DNA of 5,047 bases from Patescibacteria group bacterium (lineage in GTDB: Bacteria > Patescibacteriota > Minisyncoccia > Phycocordibacterales > JAGLOS01): NCBI GenBank assembly GCA_018814635.1, contig JAHIYV010000095.1:1-5047 (forward strand), in the 5' to 3' direction. The first letter of the stretch is position 1, and each line of letters starts with the position of its first letter. Shown one piece after another: positions 4,989 through 5,047 of this stretch. A program made the position numbers and the translations under genes. The notes beneath the pieces are model-generated. The model saw only the letters and a list, made by a program, of their open reading frames with translations. It did not search any database and had not been told where the DNA came from.

Positions 4989-5047
4989 ATGAATAATTAT
5001 ACACAAATTTCTCAAGAAGAACGAGCTATTATTGCTGATCTATGGAG
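4989..5047 (+). CDS. IS30-family transposase, N-terminal fragment (runs off the right edge)
   Basis: ATG at 4989 opens a frame of 19 codons plus two bases to the window end, reading MNNYTQISQEERAIIADLW. The pattern Y-T-x-(I/L)-(S/T)-x-EER-x-x-I followed by a helix is the typical start of IS30-family transposases, before their helix-turn-helix and the DDE catalytic domain, which would lie beyond the window. The gene points away from pilB. The start is supported by position: the ATG directly follows the long hairpin 4912-4988. No strong Shine-Dalgarno is seen (only GAAG at 4978-4981). The call depends on 19 residues, so another helix-turn-helix protein with a similar N-terminus is possible. Confidence 0.65.
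   Translation, partial: MNNYTQISQEERAIIADLW

Overview
The window is an AT-rich stretch of type IV pilus genes from what looks like a Candidate Phyla Radiation (Patescibacteria, Parcubacteria-like) genome. Four things suggest this: the style of the pilus proteins, a PilV-like prepilin carrying a carboxypeptidase-regulatory-type domain, the remnant of a 'four helix bundle' (23S rRNA intervening-sequence protein family) gene set in A/T-rich repeats, and hairpins with ACCC(C/T)GTTAA arms. The lineage is inferred from sequence style, without any search.

Layout. Positions 1-1191 (minus) encode a prepilin-like protein with a class III leader; it is open at the left edge, so its C-terminus lies outside. 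Positions 1192-1632 hold no intact gene. They contain a segment bounded by 29-bp inverted repeats (1200-1228 and 1552-1580, one mismatch) that encloses a hairpin, a degenerate direct repeat and an internally deleted four-helix-bundle pseudogene (1396-1505, minus). Positions 1633-2847 (minus) are pilC and 2865-4613 (minus) are pilB. Positions 4614-4988 are non-coding and rich in repeats. They include a second hairpin of the same family as the one near the prepilin, a GC-richer interspersed repeat, and a long imperfect hairpin ending at the base before the next start codon. Positions 4989-5047 (plus) are the first 19 codons of a probable IS30-family transposase that runs off the right edge.

How the genes work together. 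pilB (assembly ATPase), pilC (inner-membrane platform) and the prepilin are co-directional on the minus strand, in that order of transcription. PilB would power PilC to extract processed pilins from the membrane into a fibre. The prepilin is a large, probably minor or tip, subunit with extra beta-sandwich domains. No retraction ATPase (pilT), prepilin peptidase or major pilin is visible here. The repeat-bounded remnant lies between pilC and the prepilin gene, and the insertion sequence lies just upstream of pilB, so both non-coding gaps around the pilus genes hold mobile or repeat DNA.

The most noteworthy points are the collapsed four-helix-bundle cassette ending 8 bases before the prepilin start codon, the paired hairpins in the leaders of pilB and the prepilin gene, the hairpin abutting the transposase start, the Asn in place of Glu at position +5 of the prepilin, and the complete absence of cysteine from all three pilus proteins, including the usual zinc-binding cysteines of PilB.
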